DNA from: Prochlorococcus sp. AG-436-O11
GTDB lineage: Bacteria; Cyanobacteriota; Cyanobacteriia; PCC-6307; Cyanobiaceae
Direction of reading: 5' to 3'
Length of the DNA: 64,000 bases
Assembly (NCBI GenBank): GCA_003212535.1
Contig: QCPO01000001.1
Coordinates: 155,452-219,451 of the forward strand
In this document: in pieces, positions 1 through 14,325 of the stretch
How the letters are laid out: each line of letters starts with the position of its first letter
Numbering within the stretch: position 1 is the first letter of the stretch
Position numbers and translations under genes: made by a program
The notes under the pieces: model-generated
Database searches by the model: none
What the model was told of the DNA's origin: nothing
Seen by the model: the letters and a program-made list of their open reading frames with translations, nothing else

Positions 1-647
<647 letters not shown>

Positions 648-676
648 TTTGAAAAAACTCACTATTCATTCATTAA

Positions 677-4783
<4,107 letters not shown>

Positions 4784-4822
4784 AAACTATTCTCATTTTA
4801 AGTTACTAGAATATATTTTTAA

Positions 4823-4984
<162 letters not shown>

Positions 4985-5002
4985 AAGTAGTATATAATCT
5001 AA

Positions 5003-6061
<1,059 letters not shown>

Positions 6062-6129
6062 TCATATTTAAAATTATTTTTTAAATTTATCTTAAACACG
6101 TTATGATAAATTTAATTGATTTTTGATTA

Positions 6130-6255
6130 TTGGGTTTTATTAAAACAAAAGTTTTACCTTTTGCAATTGTTAGCCTATTTGGGATTGCATTTTTTGCCGT
6201 GAGTGCAAGAATTTGGTTGCCAGGAGATATGATGTCACCTGCTCCAATTAATTAA
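6130..6255 (+). CDS. Small single-helix membrane protein, 41 aa, unknown function
   Basis: This short ORF follows rlmN. From the TTG at 6130 it reads LGFIKTKVLPFAIVSLFGIA and continues to a hydrophilic tail ending MMSPAPIN. There is one hydrophobic helix of about 20 residues. Codon use matches neighbours, and the ORF fills most of the gap between rlmN and the HEAT-repeat gene, which argues for a real gene. I do not recognise a named family. The position suggests a conserved small thylakoid or plasma-membrane protein of picocyanobacteria, but that is inference. The TTG start is the only plausible start in frame near the helix. Confidence 0.6.
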   Translation: MGFIKTKVLPFAIVSLFGIAFFAVSARIWLPGDMMSPAPIN

Positions 6256-6279
6256 TATTTATCAATACTTGTAAGTTAA

Positions 6280-7050
6280 ATGACAAACAATAGGGATCCA
6301 AAAAAAGAAAGTTTAGCAGAAATAGCAATTGATCCTGATGTTTTAGCCAAAGAATTAGCTTTTGAACTTGAAATAGATCCTTTAGAACAAATAGATTCAG
6401 ATAATTTCTCAAAAGTGAATTTAAATATAACTTCTGAATGCAACGAAGCCCTTAAATTGCTTAAGGGCGATAGAGAACAAAGAATACAAGGATTAAGAAT
6501 ATTTTGTGAATATAGAGATAAAAGATCTTTCCCCCTTTTATTACCTCTTCTTGATCAACCCTGCCCTGTGGAAAGAATGAGTGCAGTATATGCTTTAGGT
6601 AGAAATCCTTGCCCTAGCGCAGTTCAAAAACTCGTTAGTCTTTTAGAAACAGATGACAACGCTTATGTCAGAAGAGCTACCGCTTGGAGTTTAGCTAACT
6701 ATGATAATCAAATTGTTTTAAAGCCATTAATAAATGCATTGAAGAATGATGTAGCTGCCGTAAGATTATGGTCTTCTAGTTCTTTAGCTGAAATTGGAAG
6801 TATCTCATCTGAAAACGCTCAATTAGCGGCTGAACAACTTTTAATAAGTTTAAAAATAGATAATGAGACAGGAGTTAGAAGCAATTGTATTTGGTCTTTG
6901 TCTAGGTTGTTTGAAAAGTTAAACGAAACATTTCAGGAGAAGTTCGTTGATGAATGTACTAAAATAGCTCTTTTTGATAAAGAACCCTCAGTTATGGAAG
7001 AAGCAAAAACTGCTTTAGACTCCATGGGGATGGAAAGTTTTTATAATTAG
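6280..7050 (+). CDS. HEAT-repeat protein (PBS lyase-like repeats)
   Basis: The 256-residue protein is made mostly of helical HEAT-type repeats from about residue 65 on: RSFPLLLPLLDQPCPVERMS, then ALGRNPCPSAVQKLVSLLE, then ATAWSLANYDNQIVLKPLIN, then LWSSSSLAEIGSISSENAQL. The repeat consensus with alternating Ala-Leu and conserved Arg is that of phycobilin-lyase/NblB-type proteins. The first 60 residues are acidic and probably disordered. High-light Prochlorococcus largely lacks phycobilisomes, so a strict lyase role is doubtful. Relatives such as NblB act in tetrapyrrole handling, which would be one alternative. The function beyond a protein- or pigment-binding scaffold is not known. Confidence 0.85.
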   Translation: MTNNRDPKKESLAEIAIDPDVLAKELAFELEIDPLEQIDSDNFSKVNLNITSECNEALKLLKGDREQRIQGLRIFCEYRDKRSFPLLLPLLDQPCPVERMSAVYALGRNPCPSAVQKLVSLLETDDNAYVRRATAWSLANYDNQIVLKPLINALKNDVAAVRLWSSSSLAEIGSISSENAQLAAEQLLISLKIDNETGVRSNCIWSLSRLFEKLNETFQEKFVDECTKIALFDKEPSVMEEAKTALDSMGMESFYN

Positions 7051-7186
7051 ACTTGCAATTATTGATAAGATAATAATATTTATTAGACAATACTCATAAA
7101 AATAAAAATAATATTAATTTGTACCAACTGAAACTAAAATTTTTCGTTATTCTATATAAAGTGTAAATACTAATTAATTGAATTTA

Positions 7187-7402
7187 ATGCCTCAAAGAAC
7201 ATTAAGATTCAAAATTCACCAAGATGGCAGAGTTGAGGAAACTGTTGAAGGTTTCATAGGAAGCGCATGTAATGATGCGACAAAAAATCTTGAAAATTCT
7301 CTTGGTGAAGTAAAGGTTAAAAATCAATCATCAGATGCATTTATAACCAATCAAGTTAAAAATTTAAGTAAACTTAACAACGAATCTAATGTCACATTTT
7401 AG
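7187..7402 (+). CDS. DUF2997 family protein
   Basis: From the ATG at 7187 the product is about 71 residues and begins MPQRTLRFKIHQDGRVEETV, the typical DUF2997 opening with G-R-V-E-E. A TTG nine bases earlier (7178) would add three residues; I prefer the ATG because family members start at M-P. It overlaps the next gene (ycf35) by 14 bases, implying coupled translation. The DUF2997-DUF1257(Ycf35)-ferredoxin order is conserved in cyanobacteria. No enzymatic residues can be named, and the biochemical role is unknown. Confidence 0.85.
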   Translation: MPQRTLRFKIHQDGRVEETVEGFIGSACNDATKNLENSLGEVKVKNQSSDAFITNQVKNLSKLNNESNVTF

Positions 7403-7781
7403 TACTATTAAAACTGAGCTTAAGGAAGTAAAACCCTTAATTAAAGCTTTAAATCAACTTGGGTATTCTATCAATCAAGAAAAAAATTATATTAAGGGAT
7501 ATAAAGGTCAAGTTACAGATGTAGACCTAAGTATGGAATTACAAGGGAATACTATGGTGGGATTTAAATTTAATAAAAATTCTAACTCATATGAGTTAGT
7601 GACTGATATAGATCTTTGGAATTTAGATTTGCCCGTGGAAAGATTTATTTCTAAGGTAACTCAAATGTATGCATATCATACGATCATTTCAAAAACAGAA
7701 GAGGATGGTTACCAAGTTGTTGAGCAACAGAACAAAAATGACGGTTCTATTGAATTGGTTTTAACTAAATGGGAAAACTAA
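7389..7781 (+). CDS. ycf35: Ycf35 (DUF1257) family protein
   Basis: This 130-residue protein begins MSHFSTIKTELKEVKPLIKA, the hallmark of Ycf35, a protein also encoded in red-algal plastids. The remainder shows the usual mixed alpha/beta pattern, with GYKGQVTDVDLSM and a C-terminal region ending in LVLTKWEN. It overlaps the upstream DUF2997 gene and lies 3 bases before the ferredoxin, so the three probably form one transcript and one pathway. The function is not established. The partner ferredoxin suggests an electron-transfer-linked maturation or assembly role. Confidence 0.92.
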   Translation: MSHFSTIKTELKEVKPLIKALNQLGYSINQEKNYIKGYKGQVTDVDLSMELQGNTMVGFKFNKNSNSYELVTDIDLWNLDLPVERFISKVTQMYAYHTIISKTEEDGYQVVEQQNKNDGSIELVLTKWEN

Positions 7782-7784
7782 TAT

Positions 7785-8150
7785 TTGGGCTTCAATCTCA
7801 TTAAAAGTATAGATAATTTCGAAGAAAGTAATCTTATTACTGGTTTTGAACCAGTTCTGGGAGGTACCTTATCTGAAAAGGCAGTTTGGGTTGATGAATC
7901 TGCATGTATAGGTTGTAAATACTGTGCACATGTTGCGACTAATACTTTCGTAGTTGATGGAGAATATGGAAGAAGTAGAGCAATTAGGCAAGATGGTGAT
8001 AGCCTTGAAATCTTGCAAGAAGCTATTGATACATGTCCTGTCGATTGTATCCACTGGGTTAAATTTGAAGAATTGGAAAATTTAGAAAATAGTCTTGATA
8101 GAGGTATGTTTCAATCATTGGGAAAACTACCAAGAATAAATAAGCATTAA
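7785..8150 (+). CDS. 4Fe-4S ferredoxin of the Ycf35 cluster
   Basis: The 121-residue protein has one iron-sulphur binding motif of bacterial ferredoxin type: CIGCKYC in the first half and CPVDCIHW later. These provide C-x2-C-x2-C plus the distal C-P, enough for one 4Fe-4S cluster; the distal motif also has an extra Cys. About 35 N-terminal residues precede the domain. The start is TTG at 7785, three bases after the ycf35 stop; no in-frame ATG occurs before the conserved region. It likely donates electrons to a reaction involving its two upstream neighbours. It could also be read as a member of the FdC group; sequence comparison would decide. Confidence 0.88.
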   Translation: MGFNLIKSIDNFEESNLITGFEPVLGGTLSEKAVWVDESACIGCKYCAHVATNTFVVDGEYGRSRAIRQDGDSLEILQEAIDTCPVDCIHWVKFEELENLENSLDRGMFQSLGKLPRINKH

Positions 8151-8156
8151 TTATCA

Positions 8157-9356
8157 ATGAATTTGCCTAACCGTAGATTCGGTAGAACAAATTTACAGAT
8201 ACCCGTTTTATCATTAGGGGGTATGAGATTTCAAAAAAGTTGGCAGCAATTAGATCTTTCTGAAATTTCATTTAAGGAACAAAAGAAAGTTGAAAATATT
8301 TTAAATCTTGCAGATAAATATGGCTTAAGTCATATAGAGACTGCAAAGGATTATGGTACTTCAGAAGTTCAGTTGGGAATGTGTTTTAAGAACATAAAAA
8401 AAATACCAAGAATAATTCAAACAAAAATCCCTCCTAATCGTGATCCGAAAATCTTTGAAAAAGATGTTATTAGAAGCTTTGAAAAATTACAAGTAAAGAA
8501 AATTGATTTATTAGCAATACATGGAATGAATTTACCTGAACATCTTGATCAGGCTGTGAGAGATGGAGGCTGTGTTGAAGTTTTAAGAAAATTGCAAAAA
8601 GCAAATTTAATTGGTTCTATCGGTTTCTCAACGCATGGAGAATTATCACTGATAGAAAAGGCAATATCAACAAATTTATTTGATTATGTTAATTTGCACT
8701 GGTATTACATCAACCAGTCGAATTCAAAAGTAATTGAATTAGCACATAAATATGATCTTGGAGTTTTTATAATAAGCCCTACAGATAAAGGAGGACATCT
8801 TCATACGCCTTCAACCAAAATGTTGGAACTGTGTAGACCGCTTCATCCCATAGTTTTTAATGATCTTTTTTGCTTAAGGAATAAAAATGTACATACAATA
8901 AGCGTTGGGATTGCGAAGGAGAGTGATTTTGATTTACATTTAAGTGCAGTGTCTTTGATTTCAGAATCTGAAAAATATATTCCAAAGATAATAACTAGAT
9001 TAAGAGAAGAATCAATAAAAACTTTAGGTCTTGAGTGGTATCAATGTTGGAATAAAAATTTGCCGAGTTGGCAAAATACTCCAGGTGGGATTAATATACC
9101 TGTTCTTCTTTGGCTTTCTAATTTAATAGATTGGTTAGATTTGGAGGGATTTGCAAGATCAAGATATCAATTACTTGGTAATGGAAGCCACTGGTTTCAA
9201 GGTAATAATGCAAATTTATTAGATGTCAATGTTTCAGAAAGTCAATTATTAAATGTTTTGGAAGGCCATATAAATCCAAAGAAGGTTTTAAAAAAATTGA
9301 GAATCTTAAAAGATAAGTTTGGACAAAAAACAATTCAAAGATTGTCAAATAATTAG
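8157..9356 (+). CDS. Aldo/keto reductase family protein with C-terminal extension
   Basis: The 399-residue product begins MNLPNRRFGRTNLQIPVLSL, the usual start of aldo/keto reductases of the YdhF/MocA-like type. The catalytic tetrad region is visible: Asp/Tyr in IETAKDYGTSE and the HGMN segment in LLAIHGMN. The TIM-barrel part ends near residue 260 (ISVGIAKESDF). The last 130 residues (WYQCWNKNLPSWQNTPGG onward) are an extension found in cyanobacterial members that often have ferredoxin-like C-termini; here no cysteine cluster is seen. It lies 6 bases after the ferredoxin gene and overlaps convergent rsmG by 4 bases. The substrate is unknown. Confidence 0.88.
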   Translation: MNLPNRRFGRTNLQIPVLSLGGMRFQKSWQQLDLSEISFKEQKKVENILNLADKYGLSHIETAKDYGTSEVQLGMCFKNIKKIPRIIQTKIPPNRDPKIFEKDVIRSFEKLQVKKIDLLAIHGMNLPEHLDQAVRDGGCVEVLRKLQKANLIGSIGFSTHGELSLIEKAISTNLFDYVNLHWYYINQSNSKVIELAHKYDLGVFIISPTDKGGHLHTPSTKMLELCRPLHPIVFNDLFCLRNKNVHTISVGIAKESDFDLHLSAVSLISESEKYIPKIITRLREESIKTLGLEWYQCWNKNLPSWQNTPGGINIPVLLWLSNLIDWLDLEGFARSRYQLLGNGSHWFQGNNANLLDVNVSESQLLNVLEGHINPKKVLKKLRILKDKFGQKTIQRLSNN

Positions 9357-10072
9357 CGGGATAATGGTCTTTTTTCAGGTTTACCAACGCTTCTTGGATA
9401 AGTTTCTGGACAAGCTCTGTTTGGCTGAATACAAATAATATTTCTAGTACCTTTATTTCTTGGTAACAAAATTTTTTTTCTTTCTTTAATTTCTCCTCCC
9501 AATATTTTTAAGGTTTTTTTTAAACTATTTTCATCTTCTTTACTCCATTTGCCGCAATATAACACTCCTAATCCTTTTGTCTTCAATATAGGTAATATAT
9601 ATTCTGCAACTGTTGAAGGAATACTTACAGCTCTTGTAGTTGCAATATTAAAGCTGTTTCTAAATGAAGATTGATGAGCGATATTCTCAACTCGGTCGTT
9701 GATTACAAATATATTATTTTTGAAGTTAATAATTTTGATTAGTCTTTTTAATGCATCTGTTTTTTTCTTGGATGAATCGATTAGGTATATTTCTGAATCA
9801 GGATGCGTTATTGCGTAAGCAAATCCTGGAAAACCACAGCCGCAGCCAATATCTAAAAATTTTTTATTATTAAAATTGTAGTTTGGAATAAATTTAAATG
9901 GCCAGATGCTATCAAAAACTTGTGATATCCAGTAATCATCTCCTTCAATCAATCGTGTGAGATTTGTTCTCTTATTTAATTCTCGGATTTTTATTTGCAA
10001 TTCTTTGAACATCAGTATTTCTTCTTCAGTTATTAATTCAAAAAGTTCAAAAGGTATGCTTTCTTTTCTCAT
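9353..10072 (-). CDS. rsmG: 16S rRNA (G527-N7) methyltransferase RsmG
   Basis: RsmG methylates G527 in 16S rRNA using SAM. The 239-residue protein has the SAM-binding loop FLDIGCGCGFPGFAYAI near residues 69-85, the acidic strand end YLIDSSKKK and the family motif TTRAVS. The C-terminal tail is Arg/Pro-rich. It converges on the aldo/keto reductase gene, and the two stop codons overlap by 4 bases. The gene was formerly called gidB. Identification is firm. Confidence 0.95.
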   Translation of the reverse strand: MRKESIPFELFELITEEEILMFKELQIKIRELNKRTNLTRLIEGDDYWISQVFDSIWPFKFIPNYNFNNKKFLDIGCGCGFPGFAYAITHPDSEIYLIDSSKKKTDALKRLIKIINFKNNIFVINDRVENIAHQSSFRNSFNIATTRAVSIPSTVAEYILPILKTKGLGVLYCGKWSKEDENSLKKTLKILGGEIKERKKILLPRNKGTRNIICIQPNRACPETYPRSVGKPEKRPLSR

Positions 10073-10161
10073 TGCGTTATTAATATTTTCTTTTTGTTTG
10101 AATTAAAAACATTCTATTTCATTAAAATTGATTAGAATATTTTCAAAAATAAAAAAATATT

Positions 10162-10608
10162 TTGAAAGGAGATATATCCTACTATAAGATTTTAGGGGTT
10201 AATGAAAATGCCTCTAATAATGAATTAAGAAAGGCCTTTTGTAGACTTTCTATTGAATTACACCCAGATACCACTTCTTTAGACTTAGAAGACGCTAAAA
10301 ATAAATTCCAAAAAGTATTAGAGGCTTATGAAAATTTAAATAATAGTAGGTTGAGAAAAATATATGATGACAAATTAAAAGAGAAATCTAAAAATACGAA
10401 TCAAAAGAAAACAAATGTTTTTAATTCTTTTCTAATAGATTCTAGTAATCAAAATTTAGTAGGCAATAGGAGACCTTTTTCAAATGGAGAGATTTTTTCA
10501 TTATTTCTCTTGATAATTATTATTTTTATATGTTTAGTATGCTCTATTTTAATCGCTTCTTTGACTGGTAAAGAATTAGATACTATACCTACTTGGCTTG
10601 TAAAATGA
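10162..10608 (+). CDS. J-domain protein with C-terminal membrane helix
   Basis: The protein opens with a J-domain at residues 5-65: YYKILGVNENASNNELRKAF, then the essential HPD in IELHPDTTSLD, and AYENLNNSRLRKIYDD. The J-domain recruits and activates Hsp70. It is followed by a Lys/Asn-rich linker and one hydrophobic helix near residues 110-132, rich in Ile/Leu. The product is therefore probably a tail-anchored co-chaperone at a membrane. The start is a TTG at 10162; no in-frame ATG precedes the domain. The GGAG found just inside the gene may be coincidental. It is followed 19 bases later by the DUF3143 gene. Confidence 0.87.
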   Translation: MKGDISYYKILGVNENASNNELRKAFCRLSIELHPDTTSLDLEDAKNKFQKVLEAYENLNNSRLRKIYDDKLKEKSKNTNQKKTNVFNSFLIDSSNQNLVGNRRPFSNGEIFSLFLLIIIIFICLVCSILIASLTGKELDTIPTWLVK

Positions 10609-10627
10609 TTATTGATAAGTAAGTTTT

Positions 10628-10885
10628 GTGAATTCTTCTGACACTCCAATCAACCAACATTCGCTACAATCATTAGAATTATGGCTTAATGATTTAGGTG
10701 CAAAAAAGGATACTGATAATCCCTCTAAATGGTATTTATTATTATCTAATTGGAAAGCAACTATTTGTTTTGAACAGGAGGATTTAAGTGTCGTCTGGGA
10801 GAGTGAAGGGGAAGAAACTAAAAGACTATTTTCATATTGTATTAATAGAGAGGATGTAGAAAATGCAATTTTACAAGGCCCTTAA
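10628..10885 (+). CDS. DUF3143 family protein
   Basis: This 85-residue cyanobacterial protein contains the DUF3143 pattern: LQSLELWLNDLGAKKD, then SKWYLLLSNWKATICFEQED, then a C-terminal acidic stretch. The start is GTG at 10628. It lies downstream of the J-domain gene on the same strand and converges on bioA. Members occur across cyanobacteria as single copies. No function is known. The Trp-rich strands suggest a small beta fold, which is inference. Confidence 0.85.
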   Translation: MNSSDTPINQHSLQSLELWLNDLGAKKDTDNPSKWYLLLSNWKATICFEQEDLSVVWESEGEETKRLFSYCINREDVENAILQGP

Positions 10886-10893
10886 ATTTATCT

Positions 10894-12186
10894 CTATAGA
10901 TCATTCAAAGTTTCCCATATTATCTGATAACTTTTTTCTAATTGATCATCTGTGATACAAATTGGCGGCAAAAGATAAACTACATTTCCTAGGGGTCTAA
11001 TAAATAAACCTTTTTTCATTGATAAGCTCTTTATCTTTTTTCCAATATCATTTAAGTAACCAACCTTTTTCCCAAGTTCTAAATCAAAAGCAGCTATAGT
11101 TCCAGTGATCCTAATTTTTTTTAGGAATGGCAATTTTCTAAATTTAACTAGATGATCAAAATGCTTTTTCTCTAATGACAGATATTTCAATGGTTCCTTT
11201 TCTAATAAATCAAGGCTTGCATTAGCTGCTGCGCAACCTAAAGGATTAGCAGTAAAACTATGACCATGCCAAAAAGTTTTTCTAGGGGACTCATCTATAA
11301 AGGATTGAAAAATTTTTTCTTTAGTTAGAGTTATTCCCATGGGTAAGAATCCACCCGTTAATCCTTTTGAAATACTAATTAAATCAGGAATTATGTTAGC
11401 TTTTTTAAATGCAAAAAGGCTTCCACATCTTCCAAAACCAGTCAATACTTCATCGGCAATTAATAAAGAATTATTATTTTTAACTACTTCTGCAACTTTT
11501 TTAATAAATTCAGGCCTAACCATATTCATCCCTCCAGCACCTTGTACAAGTGGTTCAAGTATTACTGCAACAGTTGGAACCTTAAGAAGAGTAATTAATT
11601 TTTGGATTGCCTCATTCTCCTTCCTTTCCACTTCGTCATCGTTTATCCAAGTAGAAGGCCATGGAGCTCTTTTAACTGGGAACATTAGATTATCGAAATT
11701 CTCATTAAAAATATTTCTTTCGCCTAAAGCCATTGCACCAAATGTGTCTCCATGATAAGCCCCTTCAAAAGCAATGATTTGGGTTCTTCTTTCTCCTTGA
11801 TTTTGCCATGATTGGTAAGCAATTTTTAAAGCCACTTCTACGGCAGTGGATCCATTATCCGAAAAAAATAGTCGTTCTAATTGTGTTAACTTGCTGAGTC
11901 TTTCTGCTAATCTTTTAGCCTGTGGGTGTAAGAAATCGGCGAATATAACTTGCTCAAGACTTTTAGCTTGATTGAAAATAGCATTTGCAATATATTCATT
12001 ACTATGGCCATGAAGGGTTACCCACCAACTACTTATTCCATCGATAAGTTCTTGTTGAGGATCTTTAGTAAATAGAAGTGCATCTTTTCCATGAGTAACT
12101 TCTTGTTGAGGCTTGCTGTTGGTGATCTGGGTAAAAGGCGGCCATATATTAGGGTGCCAATCTTGATTTTGAGTGTTTGAAACCAC
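10894..12186 (-). CDS. bioA: Adenosylmethionine-8-amino-7-oxononanoate aminotransferase
   Basis: BioA transfers an amino group from SAM to 7-keto-8-aminopelargonate, giving 7,8-diaminopelargonate in biotin synthesis. The 430-residue class III aminotransferase shows the PLP-phosphate region DNGSTAVEVALK near 110-121, the cofactor Asp in LLIADEVLTGFGR (about D245) and the Schiff-base lysine in SISKGLTGGF (about K274). WWVTLHGHSN near the N-terminus is the BioA substrate-binding signature. It is the last gene of the minus-strand cluster bioF-bioK-bioC-bioD-bioA, 9 bases after bioD. Confidence 0.97.
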   Translation of the reverse strand: MVSNTQNQDWHPNIWPPFTQITNSKPQQEVTHGKDALLFTKDPQQELIDGISSWWVTLHGHSNEYIANAIFNQAKSLEQVIFADFLHPQAKRLAERLSKLTQLERLFFSDNGSTAVEVALKIAYQSWQNQGERRTQIIAFEGAYHGDTFGAMALGERNIFNENFDNLMFPVKRAPWPSTWINDDEVERKENEAIQKLITLLKVPTVAVILEPLVQGAGGMNMVRPEFIKKVAEVVKNNNSLLIADEVLTGFGRCGSLFAFKKANIIPDLISISKGLTGGFLPMGITLTKEKIFQSFIDESPRKTFWHGHSFTANPLGCAAANASLDLLEKEPLKYLSLEKKHFDHLVKFRKLPFLKKIRITGTIAAFDLELGKKVGYLNDIGKKIKSLSMKKGLFIRPLGNVVYLLPPICITDDQLEKSYQIIWETLNDL

Positions 12187-12195
12187 AGATTTAAT

Positions 12196-12861
12196 TTAGA
12201 TTGCTTTTGAATTTAAAATTGAGACTAATTTCTTTTTAATATTAAGTTCTTTCCATAGTATATCTAAATTATTTGAATCAACTTTGTGCAGATAAGGAAA
12301 TTCAGCAATAACTGGTATACGACTAAATTCAACTAATGTTTTGGGATTGTCCAAGTGTTTTTCTCCATTAACAACTAGACCTAAAATATTAATATTTCTT
12401 TTTTGTAAGGCTTCAATACTTAGTAGAGTGTGGTTTAGAGTACCAAGTGAGCTCCTACATACAAGTATTACCGGAAGATCCCATTGTTTTATTTGATCTA
12501 TTTGCAAAAAATTGCGTGTTATTGGAACCATTAATCCACCTGCAGTTTCTACAATTAATGAGTCTTGCACTTTTGGCAATCTCAACTTGTCAAAGTTAAT
12601 AATTTTTTGATCTATTTCAGCAGCCCAATGAGGAGATAGAGGTTTTGTAAAGACATAAGCTTCTTTGATGATTTTCTCTTTACTTACTTGTGCAAGTTTT
12701 TTAACAGTTTGACTATCAGTTTGCAATTCAATACCACTTTGAATAGGCTTCCAATAAAAGGAATTTAATCCTTTAACGAAAAAAGAGCTTATTAAAGTTT
12801 TCCCAATATCAGTATCTGTTCCACAAATTATAAATTTGAAAATATTATTGTGACTACTCAT
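12196..12861 (-). CDS. bioD: Dethiobiotin synthetase
   Basis: BioD makes the ureido ring of dethiobiotin from 7,8-diaminopelargonate, CO2 and ATP. The N-terminal P-loop variant CGTDTDIGKT is at residues 13-22, with the dethiobiotin-synthetase-specific T-D-T-x-x-G-K-T. The substrate loop KPIQSGIE follows near residue 39. ETAGGLMVPI near residue 105 is also diagnostic. At 221 residues it is normal length. The 5' end overlaps bioC by 4 bases, consistent with translational coupling within the biotin operon. Confidence 0.95.
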   Translation of the reverse strand: MSSHNNIFKFIICGTDTDIGKTLISSFFVKGLNSFYWKPIQSGIELQTDSQTVKKLAQVSKEKIIKEAYVFTKPLSPHWAAEIDQKIINFDKLRLPKVQDSLIVETAGGLMVPITRNFLQIDQIKQWDLPVILVCRSSLGTLNHTLLSIEALQKRNINILGLVVNGEKHLDNPKTLVEFSRIPVIAEFPYLHKVDSNNLDILWKELNIKKKLVSILNSKAI

Positions 12862-13628
12862 AATTTCTTTATGATTTGAATCTCAATTTGCCATGAAAGG
12901 TTCACTGTCTTATTGTAATTCTTTGGCCAAAACTTTTGAATTTCCTTTAACTCTTTGACAGTTTTGCGTTTACAATTTGTTGATTGTGCTCCTACATTTT
13001 TAATGCTTCTAAAAAGCTTATATACATCTTCAAAATTTTCAAGATAATTAAACTGTTCTGAATAATGTATTTCAGTAGATTTGAAATCTTTTAATAATTC
13101 TTTAGAACAAAGGAAATTAAGACCACTATATTCAATATCAATTTTTCTACAAGTATTTTTCCATTCAGGAAAACAATCTTTTGTTGGATATGAAATGATT
13201 AAAAAACCTCCAGGTATTAATTTGCTAAACCAATTTTTTATTATTTTTTCTGGGTTGTTTAACCAATGTATGCAAAAATTAGATGTTAATAAAGAACAGT
13301 TATTTATTTCAGGAGGTAAATCATTATTCAAATCCCATAAAATTTTTTTTCTAGATAATTTATTCTCAAGAAGCATTTTCTTGCTGAAATCAATTCTGGA
13401 TACTTTTTGGGAACAAAATTTTTTTTCTATTTCATCTGCTAATAGTCCTGGTCCTGATCCTAGATCTATCCATTCTCCTTTTTTTTGGGGATTTAATTCT
13501 TTGATAAATTGAACAATCTTTTTTGCAAAAAATTTCTGAATATTTGAATGCTCTAAATACCGATATGCAGCATCATTGAAATTATTTTTTATTTTCTCAT
13601 TCCACTTTTTACTACCCATTTCAATCAT
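12858..13628 (-). CDS. bioC: Malonyl-ACP O-methyltransferase (BioC-like)
   Basis: BioC methylates malonyl-ACP so that it can enter fatty acid synthesis and grow into pimeloyl-ACP methyl ester. The 256-residue protein has a class I methyltransferase core: WIDLGSGPGLLADEI near residues 53-67, then RIDFSKKML and LLTSNFCIHWLNNPEKI. The N-terminal NFNDAAYRYLEHSNIQ matches the BioC start motif. It overlaps both neighbours (bioK by 8 bases, bioD by 4 bases). BioC proteins diverge strongly, so the operon context carries part of the assignment. Confidence 0.9.
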   Translation of the reverse strand: MIEMGSKKWNEKIKNNFNDAAYRYLEHSNIQKFFAKKIVQFIKELNPQKKGEWIDLGSGPGLLADEIEKKFCSQKVSRIDFSKKMLLENKLSRKKILWDLNNDLPPEINNCSLLTSNFCIHWLNNPEKIIKNWFSKLIPGGFLIISYPTKDCFPEWKNTCRKIDIEYSGLNFLCSKELLKDFKSTEIHYSEQFNYLENFEDVYKLFRSIKNVGAQSTNCKRKTVKELKEIQKFWPKNYNKTVNLSWQIEIQIIKKL

Positions 13629-14325
13629 TAAGTGTATTAAGTAAGATCTCGTATAAATTGAAATTATTCAAGCAATGACCTTGTTGAGCTAATTTAATTA
13701 AAATTGGCTTCCTATCAAGTGTTTTATTTAAGGTATCTAAAAAGTTATTATTTGATTCGTTGTCAAGAATCAAATCATTTTCTGATTTTATAAAAATAAT
13801 TTTGCAATCTTTTCTTAAAAATACTGGAAAATCTCTATTGATGTAAAGTTGTTTTAAATCACTTAAAAGAAGAGTTTTATTTAAACTCTCTAAACTTTTA
13901 TAAAAGATATTTTTAAAACTATTATTCATATGATTTGGCATAAATGATCTATGTATAAATTCTTTCAACATATCCTTAGGTTCATCTTTTATGATTTTTG
14001 TTTCCATTCTTTTTAGAGACCTCAAAATAAAGTTTCTCTTATTACTTAAAGGAAGAAAATTATTAAAAGAATTTATAAGAACAATATGAGTTGCTTCTTT
14101 TAAAATTTTTTTTTGCATTAAATGAAAACCAAATGAATGGCATAAAGTCATTCTGATTTCTTTGTTAGATTCGCTTTCAATCCATTTTGCTTGATAATTA
14201 TTTGTCGAAAAATACCCCCTTTCATTATCTTGCCAATGCCAATTATTATTTAAAAAATCAACTTTATAATCATCCCAGAAATATTTATTTAGTCCCCACC
14301 CATGTTGAGTAATAATTTGTTTCAT
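13621..14325 (-). CDS. bioK: Pimeloyl-ACP methyl ester esterase, BioK type
   Basis: This 234-residue alpha/beta-hydrolase is placed between bioF and bioC. It begins KQIITQHGWGLNKYFWDDY, the hydrolase-typical HGWG segment. A nucleophile is visible as Ser64 in LCHSFGFHL, where the usual first Gly of GxSxG is replaced by Cys. Asp184 in KSENDLIL and His217 in QQGHCLN complete a plausible triad. Marine picocyanobacteria are known to use a BioK esterase in place of BioH to remove the methyl group from pimeloyl-ACP methyl ester. Position and triad support that role; the sequence is highly divergent, so family assignment rests partly on context. Confidence 0.82.
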   Translation of the reverse strand: MKQIITQHGWGLNKYFWDDYKVDFLNNNWHWQDNERGYFSTNNYQAKWIESESNKEIRMTLCHSFGFHLMQKKILKEATHIVLINSFNNFLPLSNKRNFILRSLKRMETKIIKDEPKDMLKEFIHRSFMPNHMNNSFKNIFYKSLESLNKTLLLSDLKQLYINRDFPVFLRKDCKIIFIKSENDLILDNESNNNFLDTLNKTLDRKPILIKLAQQGHCLNNFNLYEILLNTLND

